Made by a program: the position numbers and the translations under genes. A stretch of DNA of 58,635 nucleotides from [Clostridium] symbiosum (lineage in GTDB: Bacteria; Bacillota; Clostridia; Lachnospirales; Lachnospiraceae), in contig JAETSN010000022.1 of NCBI GenBank assembly GCA_021769625.1, positions 1 through 58,635 on the forward strand. Direction: 5' to 3'. Position 1 is the first letter of the stretch. The number at the start of each line of letters is the position of its first letter. Under the pieces are notes generated by a model. The model was not told the DNA's origin and searched no databases. It saw only the letters and a program-made list of their open reading frames with translations. Shown here in pieces: positions 50,068-58,545 of this stretch.

Positions 50068-51609
50068 ATGGAACATATTTTTGAAATGATCAACAACGTA
50101 TTTTCTTTTGTCATCCCGGTTTCCGATTTTTTCTGGGACTTTCCCACAAATTTCGACTGGTATGCAAATATTCCCATCCTCGGAAACTTTTCCCTTGCGA
50201 TCATCCTGCTGGTGGGATCGGGCATTTTCTTTACGATAAAACTCGGATTTATACAGGTGACACACTTTAAAGAAGGAATCCGGATCCTCGCCAAAAAGAA
50301 AAGCGATGAGATCGGCATCTCCTCGCTCGGGGCTTTCTTCCTGAGTTCCGCCATGCGGGTGGGCCCGGGCAATATCTTAGGCGTCACCGGCGCCATCTCC
50401 GTGGGCGGCCCGGGAGCCCTGTTCTGGATGTGGCTCTCCGCATTTTTCGGCATGTCCACCGCCTACACGGAAGCTGTGATGAGCCAGATGTTCAAAGAAA
50501 AGAAAGGGGACGAATTCGTGGGCGGCCTGCCCTACTACGGCAAAAAACTGCTGGGCAACAAAAAGGGCGCCGGCATCTTTCTCTCCGTCATGTTTATCGT
50601 CTATGCGATGTGCTGTCTTCCCGCACAGGGCTTTAACGTGGTGAGTTCCATCGGACAGATGGGCGAGATCCTCAGCGGCAGCACCATCGCCACCACATCG
50701 CCCCTGTATTACATAACGGCTGCTATTTTAATTCTGCTGGTTGCCTACATCGCTTTCGGCGGCATCAAAAAAGTGACAAAAGTCACGGATACCGCTGTTC
50801 CCGTCATGGCTGTCATCTATATCGTCACCGTATTATTGCTGGTGCTGATGAACTTAAACGCAGTTCCCTACTTCTTCGCCTCTGTCTTCGGCGGCGCTTT
50901 CACACCGCAGGCGATCTTCGGCGGCGTATTCGGTACGGTGCTGGCGCAGGGCATCAAGCGCGGGCTGATGAGCAATGAAGCCGGCCAGGGTACCATCACC
51001 ATGGCGGCGGGCGCCGCCAACACCGATCACCCCTGCGAGCAGGGCTGTGTACAGTCCATCGGCGTTTTTCTGGATACAATCGTCATCTGCACCCTGACCG
51101 GATTTGTGATCGTCATGGCACATCTCTGGACTGGGGAAGGCGCTGAAGCATGGATGGAGCTTGACAGGCTGCCCAAATTCCTTACTTCCGCCTCCGCACT
51201 GACACCCGGCACAGGCATCTTTGACAATATTGTGATCTTTTTGATCACCGTCTGCTTCTGCCTGTTTGCTTTCACCTGTGTGATCGGCTTTTTCAGCTTT
51301 TCCGAGATCGCCGCCAGCAGGATCACCCAGAAAAGATCCTTTATCAACGGTGTCCGCATCCTCGGTATCTTCATCACCCTCTTCGGCATCTTCTGCTCCA
51401 TCGCTGGCCTTGATCTGGGCAACATGTGGGCAATATCCGATCTGGGCAATATCCTGATCGTATTTGCAAACATCCCGCTGTTATATCTGGGATGCAGATA
51501 TGTATTCAGGGCCACCGACCACTATAAAAAGAACGACGGCACTCCCTTTACTTCAAAGACGGCGGGCGTTGTCTGCGAATACTGGGATGAAAGGGCTGGG
51601 AAGAAATAA
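50068..51609 (+). CDS. Alanine/glycine:sodium symporter (AGCS family)
   Basis: 513 residues from the ATG at 50068, after AAGGAGG at 5 bases. About eleven membrane helices. Family signatures are GPGNILGVTGAISVGGPGALFWMW near residue 105 and the MSNEAGQGTITMAAGAANTDHPCEQG motif near 305. It imports small neutral amino acids with Na+. It is divergent from the Trp transporter operon and followed by a strong terminator. The 210 bases between the two promoter regions hold no other feature. Confidence 0.95.
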   Translation: MEHIFEMINNVFSFVIPVSDFFWDFPTNFDWYANIPILGNFSLAIILLVGSGIFFTIKLGFIQVTHFKEGIRILAKKKSDEIGISSLGAFFLSSAMRVGPGNILGVTGAISVGGPGALFWMWLSAFFGMSTAYTEAVMSQMFKEKKGDEFVGGLPYYGKKLLGNKKGAGIFLSVMFIVYAMCCLPAQGFNVVSSIGQMGEILSGSTIATTSPLYYITAAILILLVAYIAFGGIKKVTKVTDTAVPVMAVIYIVTVLLLVLMNLNAVPYFFASVFGGAFTPQAIFGGVFGTVLAQGIKRGLMSNEAGQGTITMAAGAANTDHPCEQGCVQSIGVFLDTIVICTLTGFVIVMAHLWTGEGAEAWMELDRLPKFLTSASALTPGTGIFDNIVIFLITVCFCLFAFTCVIGFFSFSEIAASRITQKRSFINGVRILGIFITLFGIFCSIAGLDLGNMWAISDLGNILIVFANIPLLYLGCRYVFRATDHYKKNDGTPFTSKTAGVVCEYWDERAGKK

Positions 51610-51623
51610 TGATATAACCGGAC

Positions 51624-51660
51624 GGCCGGACAGAAAAATATTCTTTCTGTCCGGCCTGTT
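51624..51660. terminator. Bidirectional terminator after the AGCS gene
   Basis: GGCCGGACAGAAA (51624-51636) pairs perfectly with TTTCTGTCCGGCC (51644-51656), followed by TGTT. It also lies behind the converging CmpB-type gene. Confidence 0.85.
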
Positions 51661-51716
51661 CTATCAATATTTTTACTAAATATTCTCACTAAATATTCTT
51701 ACTAATATACTTACTC

Positions 51717-52649
51717 TCATTCTTTATTATATCTCAGCTTTCCCTTCACCGCTTCTTTCAGTTCATCCAGGCTGTAGCGCACTTTCCTGCTGCCTTTCAT
51801 TGTCGGGTTGCCGAGGATCATGCCCCGCTTCCAGTGATCTTTGATGGTTTTCAGTTCCGAGGCATGGTATCTGATGTTCATGAATCTGTCGCGGATCTCC
51901 AGTGCTTCACTTTTGGCGCTCTCCAGATATTCTCCCGGATGGATCTGCATCCGCTCACGCATGCTGCGCAGCTTTTCCTCAATGCTGTCCGCAAGTTCCT
52001 CGATCCGCATCTCAGCCGCATTGCGGTACTGCCCTATTTCTTCCTCCGTCAATGCCGCGATCACATCCAGCCTCTTCTGCATATGGGCCATTTCTTCCTT
52101 GGCTTTTTCCATTGCCAGCAGGATATCCCTGATATCCAACGCCGCCCGGAAGGAGAGGGCAAAATCTCCCGCGATGCCGACTGTCAGGATAAATACGAAT
52201 ACCGCCAGCAGTCCATCCGGTATCATATAGAGCATTCCTTCTATCGGCTTATGTATTACGCGGGTCATCAGAATGGTCAAAAATCCCCATGCCAATGTGG
52301 TGCCGAGGCAGATATGCCCCTGAAAATTAAGCGGCTGGTCAGAATAGTCCCAATACCGTACTTTAAAAAGCGCCTCCATCGTAACACCTGTTACGTATTC
52401 TAAGATCGTCGCTCCGATACATCCCGCCACGTAGGTAAGCACAATATTATGTCTAAAAGGCGCAGAGACTACCAGCATCATGATCGCCCCGCTGCCATAT
52501 AATGGCAGAAATGGTCCCCGTATAAATCCTCTGTTGATCCAGTGGGGCGGTTTCTCCTTCAGACTGACATAAGTGGATTCCACACACCAGCCTAAAAAAC
52601 AATAAAGATAAAACAGAAACAGCCACTGCGTCATTGTATAAGGATACAT
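51717..52649 (-). CDS. CmpB-type putative ABC permease-like membrane protein, long form
   Basis: 310 residues. The N-terminal 190 residues contain about five membrane helices with the family signature: FLFYLYCFLGWCVESTYVSLK, RGFIRGPFLPLYGSGAI, TILEYVTGVTMEALFKVRYWDYS and GHICLGTTLAWGF. From about 190 a long helical, probably coiled-coil cytoplasmic region follows, ending in a basic tail (MKGSRKVRYSLDELKEAVKGKLRYN). Function unknown. It starts 15 bases after the YlmH-like gene ends, so the two may be co-transcribed. Confidence 0.85.
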   Translation of the reverse strand: MYPYTMTQWLFLFYLYCFLGWCVESTYVSLKEKPPHWINRGFIRGPFLPLYGSGAIMMLVVSAPFRHNIVLTYVAGCIGATILEYVTGVTMEALFKVRYWDYSDQPLNFQGHICLGTTLAWGFLTILMTRVIHKPIEGMLYMIPDGLLAVFVFILTVGIAGDFALSFRAALDIRDILLAMEKAKEEMAHMQKRLDVIAALTEEEIGQYRNAAEMRIEELADSIEEKLRSMRERMQIHPGEYLESAKSEALEIRDRFMNIRYHASELKTIKDHWKRGMILGNPTMKGSRKVRYSLDELKEAVKGKLRYNKE

Positions 52650-52664
52650 TACACCTTTCCTCCT

Positions 52665-53429
52665 CTACTGGTACAACAATACTCCCACGCCCAGTTTCCC
52701 TTTCTTTGTCTCTCTGTCCGCACCGTCATAGACAAATTTTCCTTTTCCCCGCACGCTGACTGCATCCCCCTTTTTTAAACAACAACTGTTGTTCTCACAT
52801 ATTCTGCCGTTGATAAATACTTTCTGCGCGCGGAAAAGATCCATACTCTGGGTGCGGGAGAGATGATACAACGAGGCGACGACCACATCCGCCCGCTCCG
52901 ACGAAACAGTCAGGCTCTGCCTGATCTTTTCACTTTTTTCCAGTATTTTGTCCGCTTCTGCCCTGCTGCACTTTACATCCGTATGCCTGACCTTCTGCAG
53001 TTCCTCCAAAATAAAATCCGCAATGGAATCCAGACAGAAAAGATATCCGCAGTTATCCCTGATAAAAATATCTCCCAGCGTACTTCTCTCTATTCCGAGA
53101 TTCATCAGCGCACCCAGAAAATCCCTGTGCCCCAGCTTATCCGCATATTTCTGCAAAAGAGGTTCTATTTTAAGCAGTGTGATCGGAAATGCTTCCTCAT
53201 ATCCCATCTCATCCGGATCGCCGAACCGGATGACCAGCCTCTCCGCCTCTTCGCCGCCGCCAAAAAGCTCCGGATGCGCATAGGAAAGCTCCCGCTCCAT
53301 CTGATGGAAGATATCCAGTTCCGCCATCCCGAGAAATCCGGTATACGTATAAATATTCTGTCTGTCGCTTCGCTCTGCCAGTTCTTTCAGCCGTCTTTGA
53401 AGCTGCCTTATCTCTTTTTCTCCATCCAT
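52665..53429 (-). CDS. YlmH-like S4 RNA-binding protein
   Basis: 254 residues from the ATG at 53429, following GAGGGG. The N-terminal region (20-100, with YTGFLGMAELDIFHQME and RFGDPDEMGYEEAFPITLLKIEP) and middle (FLGALMNLGIERSTLGDIFI) match the YlmH family. A C-terminal S4 domain (about 185-240, RAQKVFINGRICENNSCCLKKGDAVSVRGKGKF) binds RNA. YlmH proteins have been linked to rescue of stalled ribosomes and to division gene clusters. Here the gene is not next to ftsZ or divIVA but upstream of a CmpB membrane protein gene. Confidence 0.9.
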   Translation of the reverse strand: MDGEKEIRQLQRRLKELAERSDRQNIYTYTGFLGMAELDIFHQMERELSYAHPELFGGGEEAERLVIRFGDPDEMGYEEAFPITLLKIEPLLQKYADKLGHRDFLGALMNLGIERSTLGDIFIRDNCGYLFCLDSIADFILEELQKVRHTDVKCSRAEADKILEKSEKIRQSLTVSSERADVVVASLYHLSRTQSMDLFRAQKVFINGRICENNSCCLKKGDAVSVRGKGKFVYDGADRETKKGKLGVGVLLYQ

Positions 53430-53668
53430 CCGTATCCCCTCTGAACCGCACCGGTAATTTGCGCCGATATGATACGCCAAAACCTACCAAACATCGGGCA
53501 TTTACAACACCTGCACACCAAAACAAGATCCGCCGATCTATCATCAAACCCGAATATGAGCAAGACAGACAACAAAACCAGACTGCTTCACACACAAATC
53601 CCTGCTGTCTATCCTGCTCAACTCCATCGTCTCCTTATTTCTGCGGTCAACGGGCCGAGTAGATGCGC

Positions 53669-54598
53669 TCACATAAAAGAAATGATCTCGTCCCTGGGCG
53701 CTTTCGTCTTCTCCACTTTTTCCGCATAAAGCACCGGTCCTTTTCCGTGATAATCCTCCCGGTACTCCTCTTTTACCACCGCGGTCACTTTAACCCAGTC
53801 GCGCTGCTCTAATGCCGCAGCCCCCGCATATTTACAGACATAGCCGAGAAAACTCATATCTTCAGCGCAGCATGTCATCGCCATCCTTCCCGGCACAAAA
53901 CAATCCGGCTCGAAGTTCTCCGGCTTCAGCACCTGCGCCGTGAACTGAACTCTCTTATCCAGATACCGTTCCACACGATCCATGGAATCGATATACCAGA
54001 TACCATAACCATTGTTATCTAATACAATAGGATCATCCTGCAGGCTGTAGGGCAGGTCATCCTCAAATATCTCATCGATCTCACCGTTTGAGTCCTCAAA
54101 AATAATTTCCGCCTGCCGGTTCACCGCTTTGATATTGCGCTTATAGGAAGCAAGATCCTCAATGCCGTCACATCGGTTAAAAATGATCATCTCGGATTTT
54201 CTCACCATCTCAGCCAGCAGAGATTTCATGTTGGTATAGTACATCGGAAATGTGGACGCATCGATACAGGTGATCTGCTGCTCTATACTCCAGTGCCAGG
54301 GCAGCTTCATATTCTTGAAATTCCACATGCCGTTGTACTCGATGATGATACGTTCCGGTTTATATTTTTTGTCCAGTTCCATCAGCGCGGAGGGCGTAAA
54401 GTCCTCCTCCTCTTCTATCAGTTCCAGGATCGTATTCGTGTCTTTGAGCAATTTTTCATCATACTCGATCTCGCCCTCCTCGCAGAGCAGTAGCAGTGTC
54501 TTTCCCCTTACCCTGAAATAGGGCTGTGCCAGCGTATAGATGATAAACTCCGTTTTTCCGCTCTCCAGAAATCCATTGATGATATACACAGGTCTCAT
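53669..54598 (-). CDS. CobW-family GTPase with TIGR03943-like C-terminal domain
   Basis: 309 residues. The N-terminal P-loop is VYIINGFLESGKTEFI and a nucleotide-specificity motif lies in IIFNRCDGIED. The CxCC metal motif of classical CobW proteins is missing; IIEYNGMWNF stands in the corresponding region. The C-terminal 90 residues (VQFTAQVLKPENFEPDCFVPGRMAMTCC and on to WVKVTAVV) resemble the OB-like C-terminal part of TIGR03943/YcgQ proteins, which accompany metal-related permeases. It is probably a metal-handling GTPase. It follows the His-rich CobW gene by 82 bases. Confidence 0.82.
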   Translation of the reverse strand: MRPVYIINGFLESGKTEFIIYTLAQPYFRVRGKTLLLLCEEGEIEYDEKLLKDTNTILELIEEEEDFTPSALMELDKKYKPERIIIEYNGMWNFKNMKLPWHWSIEQQITCIDASTFPMYYTNMKSLLAEMVRKSEMIIFNRCDGIEDLASYKRNIKAVNRQAEIIFEDSNGEIDEIFEDDLPYSLQDDPIVLDNNGYGIWYIDSMDRVERYLDKRVQFTAQVLKPENFEPDCFVPGRMAMTCCAEDMSFLGYVCKYAGAAALEQRDWVKVTAVVKEEYREDYHGKGPVLYAEKVEKTKAPRDEIISFM

Positions 54599-54680
54599 AG
54601 CAACATCCTCGCCTCTTAGCTTTCAAACATTCTACCCTTGCAGCTTTTCAATACTTACAGCTTTTCATTATGATGCGGGC

Positions 54681-55898
54681 CTATTTCTGCAAAAACAACG
54701 CTTTCAGCGCATCCTCCTTCAGCTTGGAACCGATCACGCAGAATTTTCCCGTCACATCCGGGGCTCCTGTCCGCACTTCCGCTTCACCGGGCACATAGTC
54801 AAAATAAATCCAGCTTCCGTCTGCGGAAGGTACCATTCCCTTCGCCCTCAGGACAATACCATATTCCTTCTCCCTGTCCAGTTCATCCAGAATATCTTCG
54901 ATCTGCTCTTTCTCATAGGTCGCAGGCGTCTCCATTCCCCAGCTTGTAAATACCTCATCCGCATGATGATGGCCATGGTGATCGTGATCATGGTCATGGC
55001 AGCCGCAGCCGCATTCCTCTCCGTGATCATGATGATGCTCATGGTGTTCTTCCTCGTGATGATGATGGTGGTGCTCCGGACCTTCTTCCTCGTGATGGTG
55101 GTGATGGTGTTCCGGGCCTTCCTCCTCATGATGGTGGTGATGGTGTTCCGGGCCTTCCTCCTCGTGATGGTGGTGATGGTGCTCAGGGCCTTCCTCCTCG
55201 TGATGGTGGTGATGGTGCTCCGGGCCTTCCTCTTCGTGATGATGATGGTGTTCTTCCTCGTGGCGCGCCAGCACTTCCGCCATCAGTTCTGCCTCCAGGT
55301 CCGTTGCTCCTTCTATCGTCTCCAGGATCTTTGCCCCCTTGAGTTCCTCCCAGGGCGTCGTGATCACAGCAGCCTTTTCATTGTGCTGTCTGATCAGCGC
55401 AACCGCTTCCTCGATCTTCTCCTGCTTCATGGATCCGGTACGGCTCAGTATGATCGTTCCGGCGTATTCGATCTGATTGATAAAAAATTCACCGAAATTC
55501 TTCATATACATCTTACACTTGGAAGCATCTACCACAGCCACCGCACTGTTTAAATGCGTCTCGCCGCCAGCCTTTACATTTTCCACGGCCTTCATCACAT
55601 CGGAAAGCTTGCCCACGCCCGAAGGCTCTATCAAGATCCTCTCCGGATGATAAGTTTCCAGTACCTCCACCAGCGAAGTCCCGAAATCTCCCACAAGGGA
55701 GCAACAGATACAGCCGGAATTCATCTCCTTGATCTCAATACCGGACTCCTTTAAAAATCCGCCGTCGATCCCGATCTGTCCGAACTCGTTCTCGATCAGT
55801 ACAACCTTTGTTCCTGCCAGCGCCTCCTTTAACAACTTCTTAATCAAAGTAGTTTTCCCTGCGCCTAAAAATCCTGAAACAATATCAATCTTTGTCAT
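54681..55898 (-). CDS. CobW-family GTPase with histidine-rich tandem repeat
   Basis: 405 residues from MTKIDIVSGFLGAGKTTLI. Walker A is GFLGAGKTT, the metal motif GCICCS is at about 63, and the guanine motif region is near LSRTGSM. Residues about 215-310 are an insert of five EEEGPE-HHHHHH units flanked by further His stretches, then CGCGCHDHDHDHHGHHH. The CobW C-terminal domain follows (ILDELDREKEYGIVLRAKGMV and WIYFDYVPGEAEVR). Such insertions bind Zn, Ni or Co and suggest a metal-delivery GTPase with storage capacity. The start is 12 bases inside a longer frame whose first ATG overlaps the ribosome site. Confidence 0.9.
   Translation of the reverse strand: MTKIDIVSGFLGAGKTTLIKKLLKEALAGTKVVLIENEFGQIGIDGGFLKESGIEIKEMNSGCICCSLVGDFGTSLVEVLETYHPERILIEPSGVGKLSDVMKAVENVKAGGETHLNSAVAVVDASKCKMYMKNFGEFFINQIEYAGTIILSRTGSMKQEKIEEAVALIRQHNEKAAVITTPWEELKGAKILETIEGATDLEAELMAEVLARHEEEHHHHHEEEGPEHHHHHHEEEGPEHHHHHHEEEGPEHHHHHHEEEGPEHHHHHHEEEGPEHHHHHHEEEHHEHHHDHGEECGCGCHDHDHDHHGHHHADEVFTSWGMETPATYEKEQIEDILDELDREKEYGIVLRAKGMVPSADGSWIYFDYVPGEAEVRTGAPDVTGKFCVIGSKLKEDALKALFLQK
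55050..55260. repeat. 36-bp tandem repeats coding for EEEGPE-HHHHHH
   Basis: Five in-frame 36-bp units, each with a CCGGRCC or CAGGGCC block (55075, about 55111, 55147, 55183 and 55219), nearly identical at DNA level. The high DNA identity suggests recent expansion; unit number probably varies between strains. Confidence 0.88.
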
Positions 55899-56056
55899 CT
55901 CAATACACACATCCTTTCCAAACAGGCAGTTCCTTTTATCCCTAATCCCTGCTTTCCTGATCTTTACAATTCATTCTTCCCTATTTTCCTCCAAATCTTC
56001 CAACCTGTCAAGTTTACAGACAAACAGTTAATGGATTCTTTAGAAACCCGCCGGTC

Positions 56057-57085
56057 CTATTTTCCTGCAAATTTCCATACCGGCACAGCCGCAAACCCTT
56101 CCCTGCCGTCCCCTCCGGCGAGGATTCCCAGGAGATGCCCCTGCCTGTCAAAGACACCGCTGCCGGACATCCCGGCATCCACCGCGCCCCTCTCCGGTAT
56201 CTCTCCGCCCTCTTCACTGCTGTCCGCTGTATCATGACGATCTGCTCCGCCATTTTCACCACCGTCCTGCCTTTCTATATCCGTCCTGTTCCTCTCACCC
56301 GAAATGTCTTCGCCTGCTCCGTTTTCCTCCTGCAAAATTCCCCCGAGCATGAGTCTTTCCGCGCTCTCGTATCCCTCAAGCTGCATCTCCCGCTCTGCTT
56401 CCACCAGATATCCCTTCACAAAATTTCCCGCCGCATAGTCCATCGAACCATAGACAGCCAGCTCTTCTCCCCGTATCAGCTCTTCCGCATTCCGCACACA
56501 GGGTTTGGCCGCCGTCAATTCCACTTCATCCTCCTGCAGTGCTTTCACAGGAAATACCGCAAAGCCGATATCACAATCCTCAAGCACCTGCTCCACCTTC
56601 GCCTCATAGTAGATACCTGCATAGCACTCAACCTCACAGGTTTCCCCATACTTCAGAAGATGCCCGCTGCTCACAACCCTCACCTCATCCTCCGTTATCT
56701 CCCATACCACGCCGCTCCCAGCATACCTGCCGCAGGTGATACGCAAAACGGAAGGGCGCAGCGTCTCCTCCAGCGTGGGCCAGTCAAGCTCCGCTTCCTC
56801 TGATGATCCGCCCTCCGTCGTTCCCGCCTCCGAAGTAAACGGCTTTTTATCTGCTTCTGCCGCTTCTCCCGTTCCTTCCGATACACAACCGTCACTCTTT
56901 TCTTTTTCAGTATCTTCCCCGGCGAGCGCCCCTATGACGGATTCCTCTCCGGATATTCCATCCCTTTCATCCGGATTCCTTCCGCAGCCTGTCAAGATTC
57001 CCGCCGAGATGACAACCGCCGCAACAGCTGTCAAACAGAATATCATTACATGTGCTATTCTATTTTTACATCCCTTTTCCCGCAT
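56057..57085 (-). CDS. Trypsin-like serine protease lipoprotein
   Basis: 342 residues. The signal peptide ends in the lipobox GILTGC. A Glu/Gly/Ser-rich linker covers about 35-100. The protease domain has all three catalytic residues in context: His in VRVVSSGHLL (about 143), Asp in LEDCDIGFAVF (about 172) and Ser in GMSGSGVFD (about 315). An unusual, very acidic and Gly-rich insert (about 250-305, ENGAGEDISGERNRTD, HDTADSSEEGGE) sits between the Asp and Ser strands. No PDZ domain follows, unlike HtrA. It likely cuts proteins on the outer membrane face. GGGGGAG precedes the ATG. Confidence 0.85.
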   Translation of the reverse strand: MREKGCKNRIAHVMIFCLTAVAAVVISAGILTGCGRNPDERDGISGEESVIGALAGEDTEKEKSDGCVSEGTGEAAEADKKPFTSEAGTTEGGSSEEAELDWPTLEETLRPSVLRITCGRYAGSGVVWEITEDEVRVVSSGHLLKYGETCEVECYAGIYYEAKVEQVLEDCDIGFAVFPVKALQEDEVELTAAKPCVRNAEELIRGEELAVYGSMDYAAGNFVKGYLVEAEREMQLEGYESAERLMLGGILQEENGAGEDISGERNRTDIERQDGGENGGADRHDTADSSEEGGEIPERGAVDAGMSGSGVFDRQGHLLGILAGGDGREGFAAVPVWKFAGK

Positions 57086-57111
57086 AACTCCCCCTGTCAG
57101 AAATTCCTATA

Positions 57112-57145
57112 ACGAAAAGAATCCTGCGTGCAGGATTCTTTCATG
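57112..57145 (-). terminator. Terminator after rnpB
   Basis: On the minus strand AAAGAATCCTGC pairs with GCAGGATTCTTT over a 2-base gap and is followed by TCGTTAT. It lies between the RNase P RNA gene and the protease gene. Confidence 0.75.
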
Positions 57146-57211
57146 CGAAGCTTTGGAATTTCCTGACCTGCCGCTTTGACGGTCCGAAATTCTCTCCGCA
57201 TTATATTATGA

Positions 57212-57595
57212 TAATAAGCAGGCCGATAAGCCGGGTTCTGTTCCCTGCAAAGCAGGGCAATGGCCATCTATCTGGTACTGCTGTCGCCAGCAGTCTCAAG
57301 CGACCTACCTGAGAACAAACCGGGCCGGTTTATCGTTCTCTGCTTGGTCTTGCTTCGGATGGGGTTTACATGGCTCCGCCTGTTGCCAGACGGACGGTAG
57401 TCTCTTACACTGCCTTTCCACCCTTACCAGTCTCAACACGGCAAGCCGTATCGGGCTGGCGGTTTATTTCTGTTGCACTTGCCTTGGAGTCGCCTCCACC
57501 GGACGTTATCCGGCATCCTGCCCTGTGAAGCCCGGACTTTCCTCACCTGTCTCTGCAAGCAGATCACAGGCGCGGCCATTTGGCCTACTTATAAA
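57212..57595 (-). ncRNA. rnpB: RNase P RNA
   Basis: The minus strand begins AAGTAGGCCAAATGGCCGC, soon followed by the universally conserved GAGGAAAGTCCGGGC block (57530-57544). It ends with ACAGAACCCGGCTTATCGGCC, the other half of the P4 and closing region. The length of about 380 bases fits the bacterial catalytic RNA that trims pre-tRNA 5' ends. The exact ends are estimated. Confidence 0.96.
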
Positions 57596-57632
57596 TCATC
57601 GTTACATCATTAAATTAATTCGCTTTTCATAT

Positions 57633-57661
57633 ATATTATGCGAAGCCTGCTATTTTTTCAA
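57633..57661 (-). promoter_or_regulatory. Promoter upstream of rnpB
   Basis: TTGAAA (57656-57661), a 17-base spacer and TAATAT (57633-57638). The -35 box overlaps the end of the YhfC-like gene. The start point would give about 30 extra bases before the mature rnpB 5' end. Confidence 0.65.
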
Positions 57662-58477
57662 GTCTGGCAAGACATCATTATTTATAATATTCCTATTTCC
57701 CTCCCCCGTATACATCTTCCAGACGGCCAGAGCCAGGACTGCCACCACAACAAGAAGGATCACTTCCAACGTCACGATGGAAACCGCATTAGACAGAAGA
57801 ATCGTAAGCGCATCCACGAAAAAATGCAAGCCGACTGCCAGAAAATAAAATTTCTTCATCCCGTATTTTACAGCCCTGTAAACAAGATACGACAGACAGA
57901 TATGCAGGGCGATCGCCGAGATCCGCTCCACGCCCGCGAGGAAAAACTGATATCCCGGCGTTGTCCAGAGTACAGACAGACCCTGGATCGCCGCTTCCTT
58001 TCCCACGCCGTCTTCTATCCCCGAGAACGCGCTCTCGATCTGCCCCGAATTGATCATAAATGCCGTGATCAGATTGGAGATACTTGTAAATCCGACGATC
58101 AGCATCGCCTCTATCCCGCCGTGCCCCACGCCGTACATAATGGAACTTTCCTTTGAAAGCCGCTTTTTCATCCAGGACTTCATCGCGATAAACCGCCCTG
58201 TCTCCTCGAACAATCCGGCCGCGAGACCACCGTAGACCGCATACAGCCATATATTTCCAGTCAGCGTCTCTCCCAACAAATTCAGCATAACGCCGTGCAG
58301 TATCTGTTCCAGAACCAGTGCAGACAATACGAAAGTGATCGCTCCTATCCCCGCATCAGCGATCCTTGTATGCAGTTTTGCCTTCACCGTGATCAGCAAA
58401 GCAACCGGCAGTCCTATCGAGATCACCGCCGAAAAAATAATACCTGCTATCGCAACTGTTGAAACCTCTCCAACCAT
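57650..58477 (-). CDS. YhfC-family intramembrane protease-like protein
   Basis: 275 residues from the ATG at 58477, which follows AAGGTGAAGGAT. About eight membrane helices. The conserved patterns of the YhfC family are present: FEETGRFIAMKSWMKKR, the GVGHGGIEAMLIVG helix and LHFFVDAL. These resemble the Glu/His motifs of CPBP-type glutamic intramembrane proteases, so it may be a membrane peptidase; no substrate can be named. It is transcribed toward rnpB. Confidence 0.85.
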   Translation of the reverse strand: MVGEVSTVAIAGIIFSAVISIGLPVALLITVKAKLHTRIADAGIGAITFVLSALVLEQILHGVMLNLLGETLTGNIWLYAVYGGLAAGLFEETGRFIAMKSWMKKRLSKESSIMYGVGHGGIEAMLIVGFTSISNLITAFMINSGQIESAFSGIEDGVGKEAAIQGLSVLWTTPGYQFFLAGVERISAIALHICLSYLVYRAVKYGMKKFYFLAVGLHFFVDALTILLSNAVSIVTLEVILLVVVAVLALAVWKMYTGEGNRNIINNDVLPDLKK

Positions 58478-58545
58478 ATCCTTCACCTTTTTGTCACACT
58501 TCCCGACATGCCGCTTACAGCGGCACAAACAATCCGTGAAACTTG

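Noticed and set aside
54540-55553. Plus-strand frame rich in Met, Val and Phe opposite the CobW gene
   Set aside because: It is created by the antisense of the histidine codon repeats (CAT/CAC give ATG/GTG) and does not encode a real membrane protein.
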